Positions 8,986 to 17,557 of a DNA stretch of 43,710 bases are shown one piece after another (position 1 is the first letter of the stretch; each line of letters opens with the position of its first letter). A program made the translations under genes and the position numbers. The stretch is from Pirellulaceae bacterium (GTDB lineage: Bacteria > Planctomycetota > Planctomycetia > Pirellulales > Pirellulaceae). Below the pieces are notes generated by a model that saw only the letters and a list, made by a program, of their open reading frames with translations, did no database searches and was not told where the DNA came from. The stretch covers positions 1 to 43,710 of the forward strand of contig JADHUC010000061.1 in the NCBI GenBank assembly GCA_016784735.1. Direction: 5' to 3'.

Positions 8986-10311
8986 ATGAGTGCATTCACT
9001 AGACACGTCGCGGCTTCGTTGGCGTTGGTATTCGGCTTGTCGGCGTCGATGGCAACGGCAAGCCAGGTTCGCCTGGACGTCTCCATGGCGAAGCCAACGC
9101 TGCTGGCCAAGAAGAAACAGACGACTCACGTCAAGATCGGACTGACCGGGTTCAAAATGGAGAACGGAGGAAACCGTACTCCGGTCAACGTGTCGTTCGT
9201 GTTGGACAAGTCCGGATCCATGACCGGCGACAAGATCGCCAAGGCCAAAGAAGCCGCGGTTGCAGCGATCCAGCGGCTCACGAAGCGGGACATCGTGTCG
9301 GTCGTGGTTTACGATTCCACCGTTCGCGTCATCGTACCGGCGACCAAGCTGACAGACAGGCAGATGGTGTGCGATTCGATCCGCCGCATCGAGGCCGGCG
9401 GCACCACGGCCTTGTTCGCTGGGGTCAGCAAAGGCGCAGACGAGCTCCGGAAATTCCTGGACAAGAATCACGTCAACCGCGTCGTCTTGCTGTCCGACGG
9501 TTTGGCAAACGTCGGCCCGCAATCGCCAAGCGAGTTGGGCAACCTGGGCGCTTCGTTGATGAAGGAAGGCATATCCGTTTCGACCATGGGGCTCGGTTTG
9601 GACTACAACGAGGATCTGATGAGCCAACTCGCTGCACGCAGCAGTGGCAATCACATCTTCATCGAGAAGGCCAGCGATCTGGTCAAAATCTTCAATTGCG
9701 AATTCGACGACGTGCTTTCCGTGGTTGCGCAGGAAGTCGCCATCGACATCCAAGTCGAACCGGGCGTTCGACCTGTGCGAGTGCTGAACATGGATGCCGA
9801 GATAAACGGGCAGCGTGTGATCGTCAAGATGAACCAACTCTATAGCCAGCAGGAAAAATATGTGCTGCTGGAAGTCGAAGTGCCGGCGACCAGGGCGGGA
9901 AAGACGCTGGACGTTGCCGAAGTGAAAATCTCGTACTCCAACATGCAAACCAAGACCACAGATCGGCTGTCCAGCGCCGTGAGCGTGAACTTCACAGATT
10001 CGGTCGCGGAAGTCGAGGAAAAGACCAACCTGGTTGTCCTGGAGGCTTGCGTGCTGCAGATCGCCAACGGGCAAAACCAGTTGGCTACAGTGCTGCGTGA
10101 CAAAGGCGACATCGAAGGCGCGAAGAGAATCCTGATAGCAAATGGGAAGTACTTGGCCGAGAATGGCAAGGTGCTCGACTCCAAACTGCTGCAACTTCGT
10201 TACATAGACAACGTGTATCAGGCCAAGAACCTGGAAGGCACCGAGTGGCTTAAAACCCGAAAGCAAATGCGGCGGCTACAGTTCGCGGATTCGGTGCAGC
10301 AGAGTTATTAG
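8986..10311 (+). CDS. Secreted vWA-domain protein
   Basis: A 441-residue protein with a signal peptide (about 1-26, ending ATAS) and a vWA domain at about 68-245. The metal site is intact: DKSGS (74-78), GGTT (138-141) and the aspartate in LLSDG (171). After it come a beta-rich region with conserved EKYVLLEVEVPA and a helical C-terminus. This is the usual plan of secreted bacterial vWA proteins related to the inter-alpha-trypsin-inhibitor type. The start is ATG 8986, seven bases after AAAGGAG (8972-8978). A TTG at 8980 is too close to that site. It is transcribed alone and its ligand is unknown. Confidence 0.92.
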   Translation: MSAFTRHVAASLALVFGLSASMATASQVRLDVSMAKPTLLAKKKQTTHVKIGLTGFKMENGGNRTPVNVSFVLDKSGSMTGDKIAKAKEAAVAAIQRLTKRDIVSVVVYDSTVRVIVPATKLTDRQMVCDSIRRIEAGGTTALFAGVSKGADELRKFLDKNHVNRVVLLSDGLANVGPQSPSELGNLGASLMKEGISVSTMGLGLDYNEDLMSQLAARSSGNHIFIEKASDLVKIFNCEFDDVLSVVAQEVAIDIQVEPGVRPVRVLNMDAEINGQRVIVKMNQLYSQQEKYVLLEVEVPATRAGKTLDVAEVKISYSNMQTKTTDRLSSAVSVNFTDSVAEVEEKTNLVVLEACVLQIANGQNQLATVLRDKGDIEGAKRILIANGKYLAENGKVLDSKLLQLRYIDNVYQAKNLEGTEWLKTRKQMRRLQFADSVQQSY

Positions 10312-10462
10312 TGCTCTGTCAATGCTCAATTTTAGGGCGATGGTTTCGGTGGCGTATGCTTCCAGCTTGCGTTTGATGCGAGGAAGCGAAAGGCAAGCAG
10401 GATGCTTACCCCACCTTTTAGCTTTGACGAAGCACTAGGCCGTCCATAACGGCGCGATTTAC

Positions 10463-12124
10463 GTGACCAAAAAGCTAGTACTTGTTCTCCTGCTGCTCGT
10501 ATGTTTGCCGCTGGCACTTGTGGCGTGGGCGGGCGTATGGCTTGCGCGCCACGAACAGGAGTTGGTGCACCAACGGTTCCGTGAACTGCTGACCGGAAAA
10601 CTCGAAGACACCGACCAGATTGTCGCCCGGTTCTTTGAACGCAGCCAGCGCGAGTGCCTTCAACTCACCGCGTTGGAAACACTCGATCCGTCGCGCCTCC
10701 GCGACATCGTGCGATCGGAACCTCGGGTGGCTCAGTTGTTCATCCTGGAGTCGGATGGACGACTGCTGCATCCGCCGCTCGACGGCCCGTTGAACAAAGC
10801 GGAGCAGGATTTCTTGCAGCGATCCGGGCCATTTCTGCTGGACAAGGACTTGATCCGCGCCGCGTCTTCGCCGTCGGATTCTTCGACAAGTGGCGACGGA
10901 TCGCCAACCGCTGGCGAAGCAAAGCAGGGGCAACCCAGTCTTCGCGAGCAGGTTTCTTCGCATTCTGCGTCTAGCCATGGCTGGTACGTGTGGTACTGGG
11001 GCCGAGGGTTGAATCTCGTTTTCTGGCGTCGAGCCGAGTCGGGGCACGTGGTGGGCATCGAATTGGACCGATCTCGCTGGATGGCCGACTTGATCGCCGA
11101 GCTTCCGGCGACGGCCGTCGCCGGAGAAGTGCCCAGATGGCAATCGCGGATACGCCTGGTGGATTCTAATGCGAAGCCCGTTTACGAGTGGGGGGAGTTC
11201 GAGCCGCGTTCGGACACATTGCCTTTTGTGGAGATGCCGCTAAGCGCACCACTCACTTCGTGGCGATTGCAGTACTTTGTGGCAGACGAAAAACTGATCA
11301 GCATCTCGAAGAGTTCGACGTACTTCAACGTCTTTTCTGGTTTGTCGGCCGTGGCGATTTGTTTGGCGGGACTTGCGGTGTACTTCTACCGTGAATCCTC
11401 GCGAGAGTTGCGCGAAGCGGCCACGCGAGTGAACTTCGTCAACCAGGTTTCTCACGAACTGAGGACGCCGCTGACCAACATTCGGCTGTACGCCGATTTG
11501 CTGGAAACCGACCTCGGCGCGATCGACCCAATTGAGATTCGAAAACCAAGGGAACGGCTGGGGGTGATCATTGCCGAGAGTCAGCGTCTGAGTCGACTGA
11601 TTGGCAACGTGCTGACCTTCGCCCGGCAGCAACGTGGGCAGGTTAGTTTGATCCGCAAGTCGGGCCAAATGGACGCCGTGGTCGGCGCCGTCATCCGGCA
11701 GTTTGAACCGACCATGACACAGAAAGGCATCGAGGTCCGTTTTCACGGCGGCGCTTCCGATCCGGTGCAATTTGACGCCGATGCGTTGGAGCAGATTCTG
11801 GTCAATCTGTTCAGCAATGTCGAGAAGTATGCAGCGACGGGCAAGTTGATGGAGGTATCCACTCGGCAGGCCGGCGATCGAACGACCATCGACATCGCCG
11901 ATCAAGGACCGGGAATCACCGTGGCTCAACGTGAAAAGGTCTTTCAACCGTTTTACCGTGCGTCGGACTGTTTGGAGGGTGCGGCAGGCGCGGGCATTGG
12001 TTTGTCGATTGCACGCAACCTGGCCCGCATGCACGGCGGCGACGTCGACTTATTGGACACAGACGTCGGCGCGACATTTCGAGTTGACCTCCTCACTCCG
12101 AAAGCTGACGGTGGATCCCAGTAG
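10463..12124 (+). CDS. Membrane sensor histidine kinase
   Basis: A 553-residue kinase with two transmembrane helices (about 5-28 and 289-309) enclosing a periplasmic sensor of about 260 residues with no recognised subtype. The H box VSHELRTPL has His331. The ATPase domain has an N box with Asn452 (NLFSNVEKYA), DQGPGI (480-485) and a GAGIGLSIA lid (about 509-517). The start is GTG at 10463 without a clear ribosome site. The stop codon TAG lies inside the left end of the palindromic repeat at 12117-12218, which separates this gene from its response regulator. The pair is presumably one transcript. Confidence 0.92.
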   Translation: MTKKLVLVLLLLVCLPLALVAWAGVWLARHEQELVHQRFRELLTGKLEDTDQIVARFFERSQRECLQLTALETLDPSRLRDIVRSEPRVAQLFILESDGRLLHPPLDGPLNKAEQDFLQRSGPFLLDKDLIRAASSPSDSSTSGDGSPTAGEAKQGQPSLREQVSSHSASSHGWYVWYWGRGLNLVFWRRAESGHVVGIELDRSRWMADLIAELPATAVAGEVPRWQSRIRLVDSNAKPVYEWGEFEPRSDTLPFVEMPLSAPLTSWRLQYFVADEKLISISKSSTYFNVFSGLSAVAICLAGLAVYFYRESSRELREAATRVNFVNQVSHELRTPLTNIRLYADLLETDLGAIDPIEIRKPRERLGVIIAESQRLSRLIGNVLTFARQQRGQVSLIRKSGQMDAVVGAVIRQFEPTMTQKGIEVRFHGGASDPVQFDADALEQILVNLFSNVEKYAATGKLMEVSTRQAGDRTTIDIADQGPGITVAQREKVFQPFYRASDCLEGAAGAGIGLSIARNLARMHGGDVDLLDTDVGATFRVDLLTPKADGGSQ

Positions 12125-12218
12125 GTCCCGTCTGCCGGACGGGACCTTGAGGCGGGTGGGGGTTCGTTCCACGCGAATTGTCGGATCAGGTCCCGTCCGG
12201 CAGCCGGGACCTACTGGG
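12117..12218. repeat. Paired palindrome, REPIN-like, copy 2 (inside a two-component operon)
   Basis: Two inverted 31-bp units (12117-12147 and 12188-12218) match at 30 of 31 positions, with a 40-bp spacer. The left unit begins CCCAGTAGGTCCC, and its TAG is the stop codon of the histidine kinase. The right unit ends 78 bp before the response-regulator start. A transcript through it could fold into one long hairpin or two short ones. Confidence 0.92.
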
Positions 12219-12296
12219 TTGCAGCTCGACGCGACGTTAGGATGAATGAATAGGCGGAAAGGTTGAATCGCAGTTTTTCCTGATACGCGCACAGCC

Positions 12297-12983
12297 ATGA
12301 GAGTACTGCTCGCCGAAGACGATCCCCTGACTCGACAGGGACTCGCGGAGATACTCAGAGCCGAGGGCTACGACGTCGTCCAGGCCGAGGATGGCCGAAC
12401 GGCGTTGAAGCTGTTCGAGTCCGAGTCGCCGGATTTTGTCTGTCTGGACATCATGATGCCCGAAATCAACGGGTACGATCTCTGCAAGCGGATGCGAGCC
12501 GCTCGCGCGGAAGTCCCCATCGTTTTCATTACCGCCAAGTCGGACGAAATCGACAAGGTACTGGGCCTGGAACTAGGGGCTGATGACTTCATCGTCAAAC
12601 CGTTCGGCGTGAAGGAGGTTGTGGCGCGCATCCGCGCGGTAACTCGCCGCTGCCATTCGTCTCAGCGTGAGAGTCCGCCTCCCGCTTCCTTCGCGATGGC
12701 CGACCTTGAGGTCTTTCCTGCCGAACTTCGCGCTCGGCGTGGCGATCAGGTTATGGAACTGAGCCTGCGCGACGTGAAGATCCTCGAACTTCTGTGCCGA
12801 CACCAAGGTGAAGTGCTGGATCGCAACGCCATCTTCAATCACTGCTGGGGCCACGACTATCTGCCCAACAGTCGCACGTTGGACCAGCACATCTCGCAGT
12901 TGCGCAAGCGGATCGAAAACGACCCGAAGAACCCACAATTGATACGAACGGTACACGGCGTCGGGTACCGCTTTGACGGCTGA
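12297..12983 (+). CDS. OmpR/PhoB-family response regulator
   Basis: A DNA-binding response regulator of 228 residues. The receiver (1-115) shows acidic residues EDD (7-9), phospho-acceptor Asp51 (CLDIMMPE), Thr79 and Lys101 (VKPFG). The winged-helix effector (about 130-226) has the usual recognition helix region SRTLDQHISQLRKRI and the wing RTVHGVGYRF. It pairs with the histidine kinase just upstream, from which it is separated by a repeat. Its target genes are unknown; the next gene downstream has its own promoter-like sequence. Confidence 0.95.
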   Translation: MRVLLAEDDPLTRQGLAEILRAEGYDVVQAEDGRTALKLFESESPDFVCLDIMMPEINGYDLCKRMRAARAEVPIVFITAKSDEIDKVLGLELGADDFIVKPFGVKEVVARIRAVTRRCHSSQRESPPPASFAMADLEVFPAELRARRGDQVMELSLRDVKILELLCRHQGEVLDRNAIFNHCWGHDYLPNSRTLDQHISQLRKRIENDPKNPQLIRTVHGVGYRFDG

Positions 12984-12993
12984 TTCAAAACGC

Positions 12994-13023
12994 TTGCAGA
13001 TTCTGCCTTCGCGCTACTAGGAT
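12994..13023 (+). promoter_or_regulatory. Possible promoter of the STN-repeat gene
   Basis: TTGCAG at 12994-12999 and TAGGAT at 13018-13023 are 18 bases apart, 75 bp before the ATG at 13098. Each hexamer differs from the sigma-70 consensus at two positions. Confidence 0.35.
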
Positions 13024-13097
13024 AGAGGAACCGGGGCGCAGTGCGGCTTCACGGTCACGCTGGGTGTTTTCCCTATTTGGATTCGAAGGAGACGAGT

Positions 13098-14834
13098 ATG
13101 TTGCGACATCCTGTATTGTTCGGGGCCGTGCTGTTTCTGTGGCATTGTGGCTGCATGGACTTGCCAGCCGGCGAGAAAGCCGAAAAGACGTCCCCTCCGA
13201 CCGCGGACGCTACAGATTGGAGGGGGAAATTAGAGTTAGCCCTGGACAAGAGGGTCTCCGTTGACTTTGAAGAGCAACCGCTGAACGAGGTGGTCGAGTA
13301 TCTGCGAGAGCAGGCTGGAGTGACAATACTTGTTGATGTTCGCGCCTTGGACGACGTGGGTCTGCCCTTCGATTCCCCTGTGTCGGGGAAGTTCTCGGAT
13401 ATGCCCCTGCGCAGCGTGTTGCGGCACTCGCTTCGAGAGTTCGATCTGACTTGGACGTTGCGCGACGGCGCGTTGGTGATTACGACGCCCGAAGAGGCAG
13501 AGTGTTGCATGGAGACCAGGGTGTACGATGTCCTTGACCTCGTCAGACTCAACGATCAATCAGCACCCGATGAATACGACTACCACTCGATCATAAGCCT
13601 GATTACGACAACCATTGCACCACAATCTTGGGATACCGTCGGCGGGCCGGGATCCATCGAAGCGTTTCGTGGTGGTGTCGTAATATCGCAGACCCCAGAC
13701 ATCCTTGGCCAAGTGAACGATGTGTTGGCGATTTTCCGTAAGGCGAAGAAGATAGCAGAAGAGCATACGTGCAACGCTCCACCGACTGTTTCTATTGACT
13801 TCTACGAGGATGACCCGGCAGTAGTGAGAATTGAACGGGCCCTGGAAACGCCGATGACGTTCGACTTCGTAGAGACAGCTCTGCACGACGTGGCGGAGTT
13901 CATTGCCACCAAGTGCCAAATCAACGTCGTGCTCGATCGCAGGGCGCTAGACGACGTGGGAATTGGCGATGACGTGCCCATCACCTTTCGCGCCAATGAC
14001 ATGCGAGTTCGGCATGCCCTGATACACATACTCCGAAACATCGAGCTTACGTGGGTGTGCCGAAATCACGCGTTGGTAATCACCACGCCGGACGAAGCGG
14101 ACGACATGCTCCTCACAATGGCTTATCCTGTGGCCGACTTGCTCGGGAAGAAGCTCGGGACCGACATGTTCGGTGATCCCCAACGCTTAGCAAGCCACGA
14201 TGATGTCATTGACCTGCTGACGTCGGTTGTGGCACCCCAGACTTGGGACGACGTGGGCGGTCCGGGCAGCTTCGAGTTTTGTCCGCACATCGCCGTCCTT
14301 GTCGTTTCGCAGGCTCCCGATGTCCATGGACACGTCGCCGACTTGCTGGGAAAGGTCCGTCGACACTTGGCCGAGTGCCAGGCGTCCCCAGGGACCTCGG
14401 TCGCGCCCCAAGGGGCCGATGCGACTCGCTTGGTCATCTACAGCGTGCCCACTGCGCCTTCCAACACCGCGCAGTCTTCATCAGTCAAATCCGCACCCAA
14501 AGGGAGTGTGGGGCAGGTTGGAGACGCCATCGCGGCGGGCGCCCCACTCGCACAGTTCGGCGGAATGGGCGGCGGTACCTCAGGCACCGGCGGCGTGTCC
14601 GTGCAAGTAGTCATCCCGGAAGGCGAACTTCTGACCCTGATCATGGACCTGATCGAACCGGCCAGTTGGCGCGAGCGGGATGACGTCTACGCCAGGGCGG
14701 TCCCTGGTAGCCTTGTCATTCGTCACACGGATGCCGTTCACAAGCAGATCGGCAAGCTGCTCGGAAGACTCAACGCACGCCGCCCCGCCCCGTCCGCGAC
14801 ATATATGGGAGGAGGCGGAGGAGGGTTCTTCTAA
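13098..14834 (+). CDS. Exported protein with tandem STN-like and 'IAPxSW' units
   Basis: A 578-residue exported protein. A hydrophobic N-terminus (1-20) contains Cys residues (WHCGC) but no standard lipobox. Two similar halves follow. Residues about 44-215 and 244-420 each hold an STN-like domain (LELALDKRVSVDFEEQPL and IERALETPMTFDFVETAL; both contain RALDDVG and end ALVITTP). Each half then has a segment with IAPQSWDTVGGPGS (173-186) or VAPQTWDDVGGPGS (378-391). A third, degenerate copy is IEPASW (519-524). STN domains occur at the N-terminus of secretins and TonB receptors, but no secretin barrel is present. The start follows AAGGAG (13086-13091). The C-terminus is glycine-rich. Confidence 0.88.
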   Translation: MLRHPVLFGAVLFLWHCGCMDLPAGEKAEKTSPPTADATDWRGKLELALDKRVSVDFEEQPLNEVVEYLREQAGVTILVDVRALDDVGLPFDSPVSGKFSDMPLRSVLRHSLREFDLTWTLRDGALVITTPEEAECCMETRVYDVLDLVRLNDQSAPDEYDYHSIISLITTTIAPQSWDTVGGPGSIEAFRGGVVISQTPDILGQVNDVLAIFRKAKKIAEEHTCNAPPTVSIDFYEDDPAVVRIERALETPMTFDFVETALHDVAEFIATKCQINVVLDRRALDDVGIGDDVPITFRANDMRVRHALIHILRNIELTWVCRNHALVITTPDEADDMLLTMAYPVADLLGKKLGTDMFGDPQRLASHDDVIDLLTSVVAPQTWDDVGGPGSFEFCPHIAVLVVSQAPDVHGHVADLLGKVRRHLAECQASPGTSVAPQGADATRLVIYSVPTAPSNTAQSSSVKSAPKGSVGQVGDAIAAGAPLAQFGGMGGGTSGTGGVSVQVVIPEGELLTLIMDLIEPASWRERDDVYARAVPGSLVIRHTDAVHKQIGKLLGRLNARRPAPSATYMGGGGGGFF

Positions 14835-14859
14835 TCGAAGAGAGCATATTTGCATAAAG

Positions 14860-14894
14860 AAAACGGGTCCCGCTCGCCGAGCGGGACCCGTTTT
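14860..14894. terminator. Bidirectional intrinsic terminator built on a repeat-like palindrome
   Basis: A perfect hairpin with 16-base arms AAAACGGGTCCCGCTC and GAGCGGGACCCGTTTT around a 3-base loop. It lies between convergent genes, 26 bp after one stop and 30 bp from the other. A's on the left and T's on the right let it act in both directions. Its core (GGTCCCGCTCGCCGAGCGGGACC without the outer bases) is closely related to one unit of the repeat at 17291-17375. Confidence 0.88.
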
Positions 14895-14923
14895 GCCAAC
14901 AGATCTACGATCATTTGGACGAG

Positions 14924-16099
14924 CTACTGGCGGTCGATCATGAACAATCCGTTGTGAGCGACGGGCAAAAGCGGCCCGTAGTATTTGTTGTCGTGGCCCC
15001 AGAGGCGTCCGGGATACCAGACCACTCCGATTCCCACATTCCAAGACTCTTGGGCGTGGCCTGCAAGCGCACCTCGCCCATCGCCTTCCTCGGGAATCAA
15101 GTAGGAGAAGCCCCCTTCCAGCGCCCATGCGTCGGCCAAGGGAAGTCGAACGTCGGCACCGATCAACCCGTCGCTCTGATTCGACCATCCCGCGAACATC
15201 CGGGCCTCGCTTTCGAGGCATGGGCCGAACTTCTGTCGGTAGAAGCAGGCGTACAGGTCGGTCGATTCCCAAGTCTCAAGCGCTCCTAGAACTCCCGGCT
15301 CCGTGGCCGTCCTTGTGCCATTGGTGAACCAAAAGCCAATATCGTGCGTCCCACACGTTACCCAACTCAGTTCGCCACGTATGTTGAGAAAATCTGCGTC
15401 GTGATACCAACTGTCCGAGAGGTAGTCGACGACGACACCGCCCTGCAATCCCACGTCCACGCGGCGAAACAGGCCAGCCGTGACAAACGTCTGGTTGCGG
15501 GAGTCGTTCGTGAATTCTGCGCCGGCAAAATTGCTGTGTACGGCGCGAAAGCCAATCTGGCCGCCAAGGCACTGGAATCCCGGAATCGGGACACCCCAAT
15601 TCAAGCCTTCATTGAAACCGAAGCTCCCGCTGCCGCTCCCGTTCTGATAGTTGACGGGGCCCGTGAATCCCTGGACGCCGAACGATAGTTCAAGATTGCC
15701 CACGGGGAGCATTCCACACGGAACCAGACAGCATTCCGCACAACTCCCGTCTACACAGGTCCCTCCCATACAGCCCCCACCGGCACCACATGATCCGGCC
15801 ATGGGAGCCTCCTGTCCAATGACCAAGTCTCCCGTGGAAGCGTCTTCGTAGTACGTGCCGCCGTCGACAATCTCGACGTCCGGCTCCATCGCCGATAAGG
15901 TGGCACCCTTCATGTGTTTCGGTACGAAGCCAACCGGTTGAGCTGCCGTCCTTGCGACAAGTTGACGCGGACTTTCAGCCCGAACCGCTCGCTTCTTGGT
16001 TGTCGTCTGGCCTGATGCATCGTTGGCCATGACTCCCACCCAAACCGCTAGCAGACCCAATACACAGAGTTTTCCAAGTGTTCGCGCGACGACAGTCAT
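14924..16099 (-). CDS. Exported beta-barrel-like protein (planctomycete family)
   Basis: A 391-residue protein with a signal peptide (about 1-30), a variable linker, and a cysteine cluster with seven Cys between residues 104 and 128. From about 137 a repeated strand pattern resembles an outer-membrane barrel (NLELSFGVQGFTGPV, GLFRRVDVGLQGGVVVDYL, TDLYACFYRQKFG). It matches my memory of a planctomycete-specific family of unknown function (possibly DUF6666; a profile search would settle it). The Cys cluster may form disulfides or bind metal. The start follows AAGGA at a normal distance. It is separated from the upstream STN gene by a bidirectional terminator. Confidence 0.8.
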   Translation of the reverse strand: MTVVARTLGKLCVLGLLAVWVGVMANDASGQTTTKKRAVRAESPRQLVARTAAQPVGFVPKHMKGATLSAMEPDVEIVDGGTYYEDASTGDLVIGQEAPMAGSCGAGGGCMGGTCVDGSCAECCLVPCGMLPVGNLELSFGVQGFTGPVNYQNGSGSGSFGFNEGLNWGVPIPGFQCLGGQIGFRAVHSNFAGAEFTNDSRNQTFVTAGLFRRVDVGLQGGVVVDYLSDSWYHDADFLNIRGELSWVTCGTHDIGFWFTNGTRTATEPGVLGALETWESTDLYACFYRQKFGPCLESEARMFAGWSNQSDGLIGADVRLPLADAWALEGGFSYLIPEEGDGRGALAGHAQESWNVGIGVVWYPGRLWGHDNKYYGPLLPVAHNGLFMIDRQ

Positions 16100-16263
16100 G
16101 GGAGAAATCCTTCCCTTACCCTAGATGTGAGGCCCCCCGCCGAATCCAGTGTGGCCGTAGCGACTGTATCGGAGATCTCCCAACCGGAACTTTCGCCAAA
16201 ATCGGAATAATCAAAAAAGGCGAGTTAGATGCCCCAGTTTGACATGCGGGTGCCGCAAAAAAA

Positions 16264-16297
16264 AGAAACCCGGCTTTTTCGAAAAAGCCGGGTTTCT
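16264..16297. repeat. GAAACCCGG palindrome, copy 3
   Basis: The same palindrome family as at 711-744 and 7084-7117, with a GGCTTTTTC/GAAAAAGCC centre in which the compensating change keeps the stem paired. It lies 39 bp beyond the stop of the gene at 16336-17052. The paired change supports selection on the RNA or DNA hairpin. Confidence 0.85.
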
Positions 16298-16335
16298 AGC
16301 CATCACCAAATGTTCGAGGCTTTGTGCGCGCATAC

Positions 16336-17052
16336 TTACGGGCGCGGGCCGGTGCGAGTCCTCATGCCGTCGTACCAGACGTTTGGGTAGGGCGACTTCG
16401 GCTTCGGCGGCAAGTGCTGGGGCGGCATTTGGCCGTGCTTGGAACCGCCGCGGGCGTGCCGTGGATAGCCGTTGTGCTGAGGGTAACCGTACCCATATTG
16501 CGGCGCCAACCGAGTATCGCCCGTGTTCAGATTGTAGTTGTAGACGGGTCCGACACTGGAAAAGAATGGCATCCCGCTGAATCGTACGTACCGGCGGTCG
16601 CCGGAGACGACTGCTGAAGCGCCCAAGTGTGCGCCCTGCGGAAACCACTGAACAACGGGCATGTATCCCACGGGATACCGGTAACCGTAGCGTCGCAACC
16701 AGAGTTCGCGTTCGAGCATCTGCCGGAGCCATCGGGCTCGCTGCAGTTCCCACTGTGTCTGCTGCACCAACTGTTGATTGTTGGGCGGTATCTGCTGTGC
16801 GAGAGCTACATCAACCAGGGCGTCAATCTGTTTCGGCTTCATGCCATCGACGGCCGCGCGAACCTGGCGGACCTGTTGCGCGTTATCGAGTCCCTTCACC
16901 ATCTGGTTTCGCAGCCACTGGCGTTTCTGGGTCGTTGTCTGCAGCTTTGGCTGCACATTCTTAAGGCCCGCTGCGGCATGTTTCGAGTCGGCGGCATGTG
17001 TAGCAAGCGGCAACAACGCAACGACGGCGGCTAGTACTGCAATCCGGGTCAT
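16336..17052 (-). CDS. Exported Gln/Pro/Tyr-rich protein
   Basis: A 238-residue protein with a signal peptide (about 1-20, ATHAA). A helical, Gln-rich part follows (about 35-120). A short conserved-looking segment follows (WFPQGAHLGASAVVSGDRR, about 136-154, then YVRFSGMPFFSSVG), then a low-complexity Gly/Pro/His tail. The segment 'VVSxDRRYVR..PFFS' resembles one I associate with planctomycete secretin-like and STN-containing proteins; that link is an inference from memory. No enzyme motif is seen. A good ribosome site (GAGG) precedes the ATG. Function unknown. Confidence 0.8.
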   Translation of the reverse strand: MTRIAVLAAVVALLPLATHAADSKHAAAGLKNVQPKLQTTTQKRQWLRNQMVKGLDNAQQVRQVRAAVDGMKPKQIDALVDVALAQQIPPNNQQLVQQTQWELQRARWLRQMLERELWLRRYGYRYPVGYMPVVQWFPQGAHLGASAVVSGDRRYVRFSGMPFFSSVGPVYNYNLNTGDTRLAPQYGYGYPQHNGYPRHARGGSKHGQMPPQHLPPKPKSPYPNVWYDGMRTRTGPRP

Positions 17053-17557
17053 TTCCTCGTCCCCTCTGTTCCTCTCGGTAGATCCGAAATCGTGGAGCCG
17101 ATCCTCAATTGACTGCTAGAACTGCAACTTTTGCGCCGCATGATAGCACCAAATGGCCCCAAGCCCTTTCTCCCGTGATTATAGGCACTTGCGTCTCTCT
17201 CGTGCAACGCATGCCGCGTACGCCGTCCAATGTCAACGTCGCCGACCTGATAACACCTCTCGTCAAACTGACGACACGCCTCGATTAGCCAAGTAGGTCC
17301 CGCTTGCCGAGCGGGACCTCGAATTCCGAAGCTGTCAGCATTTCCAGGTCCCGCTCGGCAAGCGGGACCTACTTTCCCGACAGCCTCCAGCTTCCGGTTG
17401 GACGCCCCCCCTTTCTGTCGCCTGTAGTCCGTTGTCGACGCGGAACAGGTAAATGCCTTATTCAACTTGTCGCCCCTGGCGGCCGATTGAAACAATAGAC
17501 CCGGATTCTGTTTGTCCAATTTCAACTCATCAGGACCTTCTGCGTCCGCATCGTCTC
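17053..17557. other. Gene-free stretch between divergent genes
   Basis: About 505 bp between the exported protein and the Ser/Thr kinase. It holds the perfect paired palindrome at 17291-17375. Apart from that, no open frame with a ribosome site, RNA gene or clear promoter was seen. The frame from 17453 could extend the kinase by 35 residues, but without support. Confidence 0.6.
17291..17375. repeat. Paired palindrome, REPIN-like, copy 3
   Basis: Two 29-bp units (17291-17319 and 17346-17374) are perfect inverted copies with a 26-bp spacer. The ends are AAGTAGGTCCCGC and GCGGGACCTACTT. Each unit also folds on itself (GTCCCGCTT/GAGCGGGAC). The perfect match suggests recent spread. Confidence 0.93.

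Noticed and set aside
8929-10266. A 445-codon minus-strand frame
   Set aside because: Antisense to the secreted vWA gene, with no recognisable domain.
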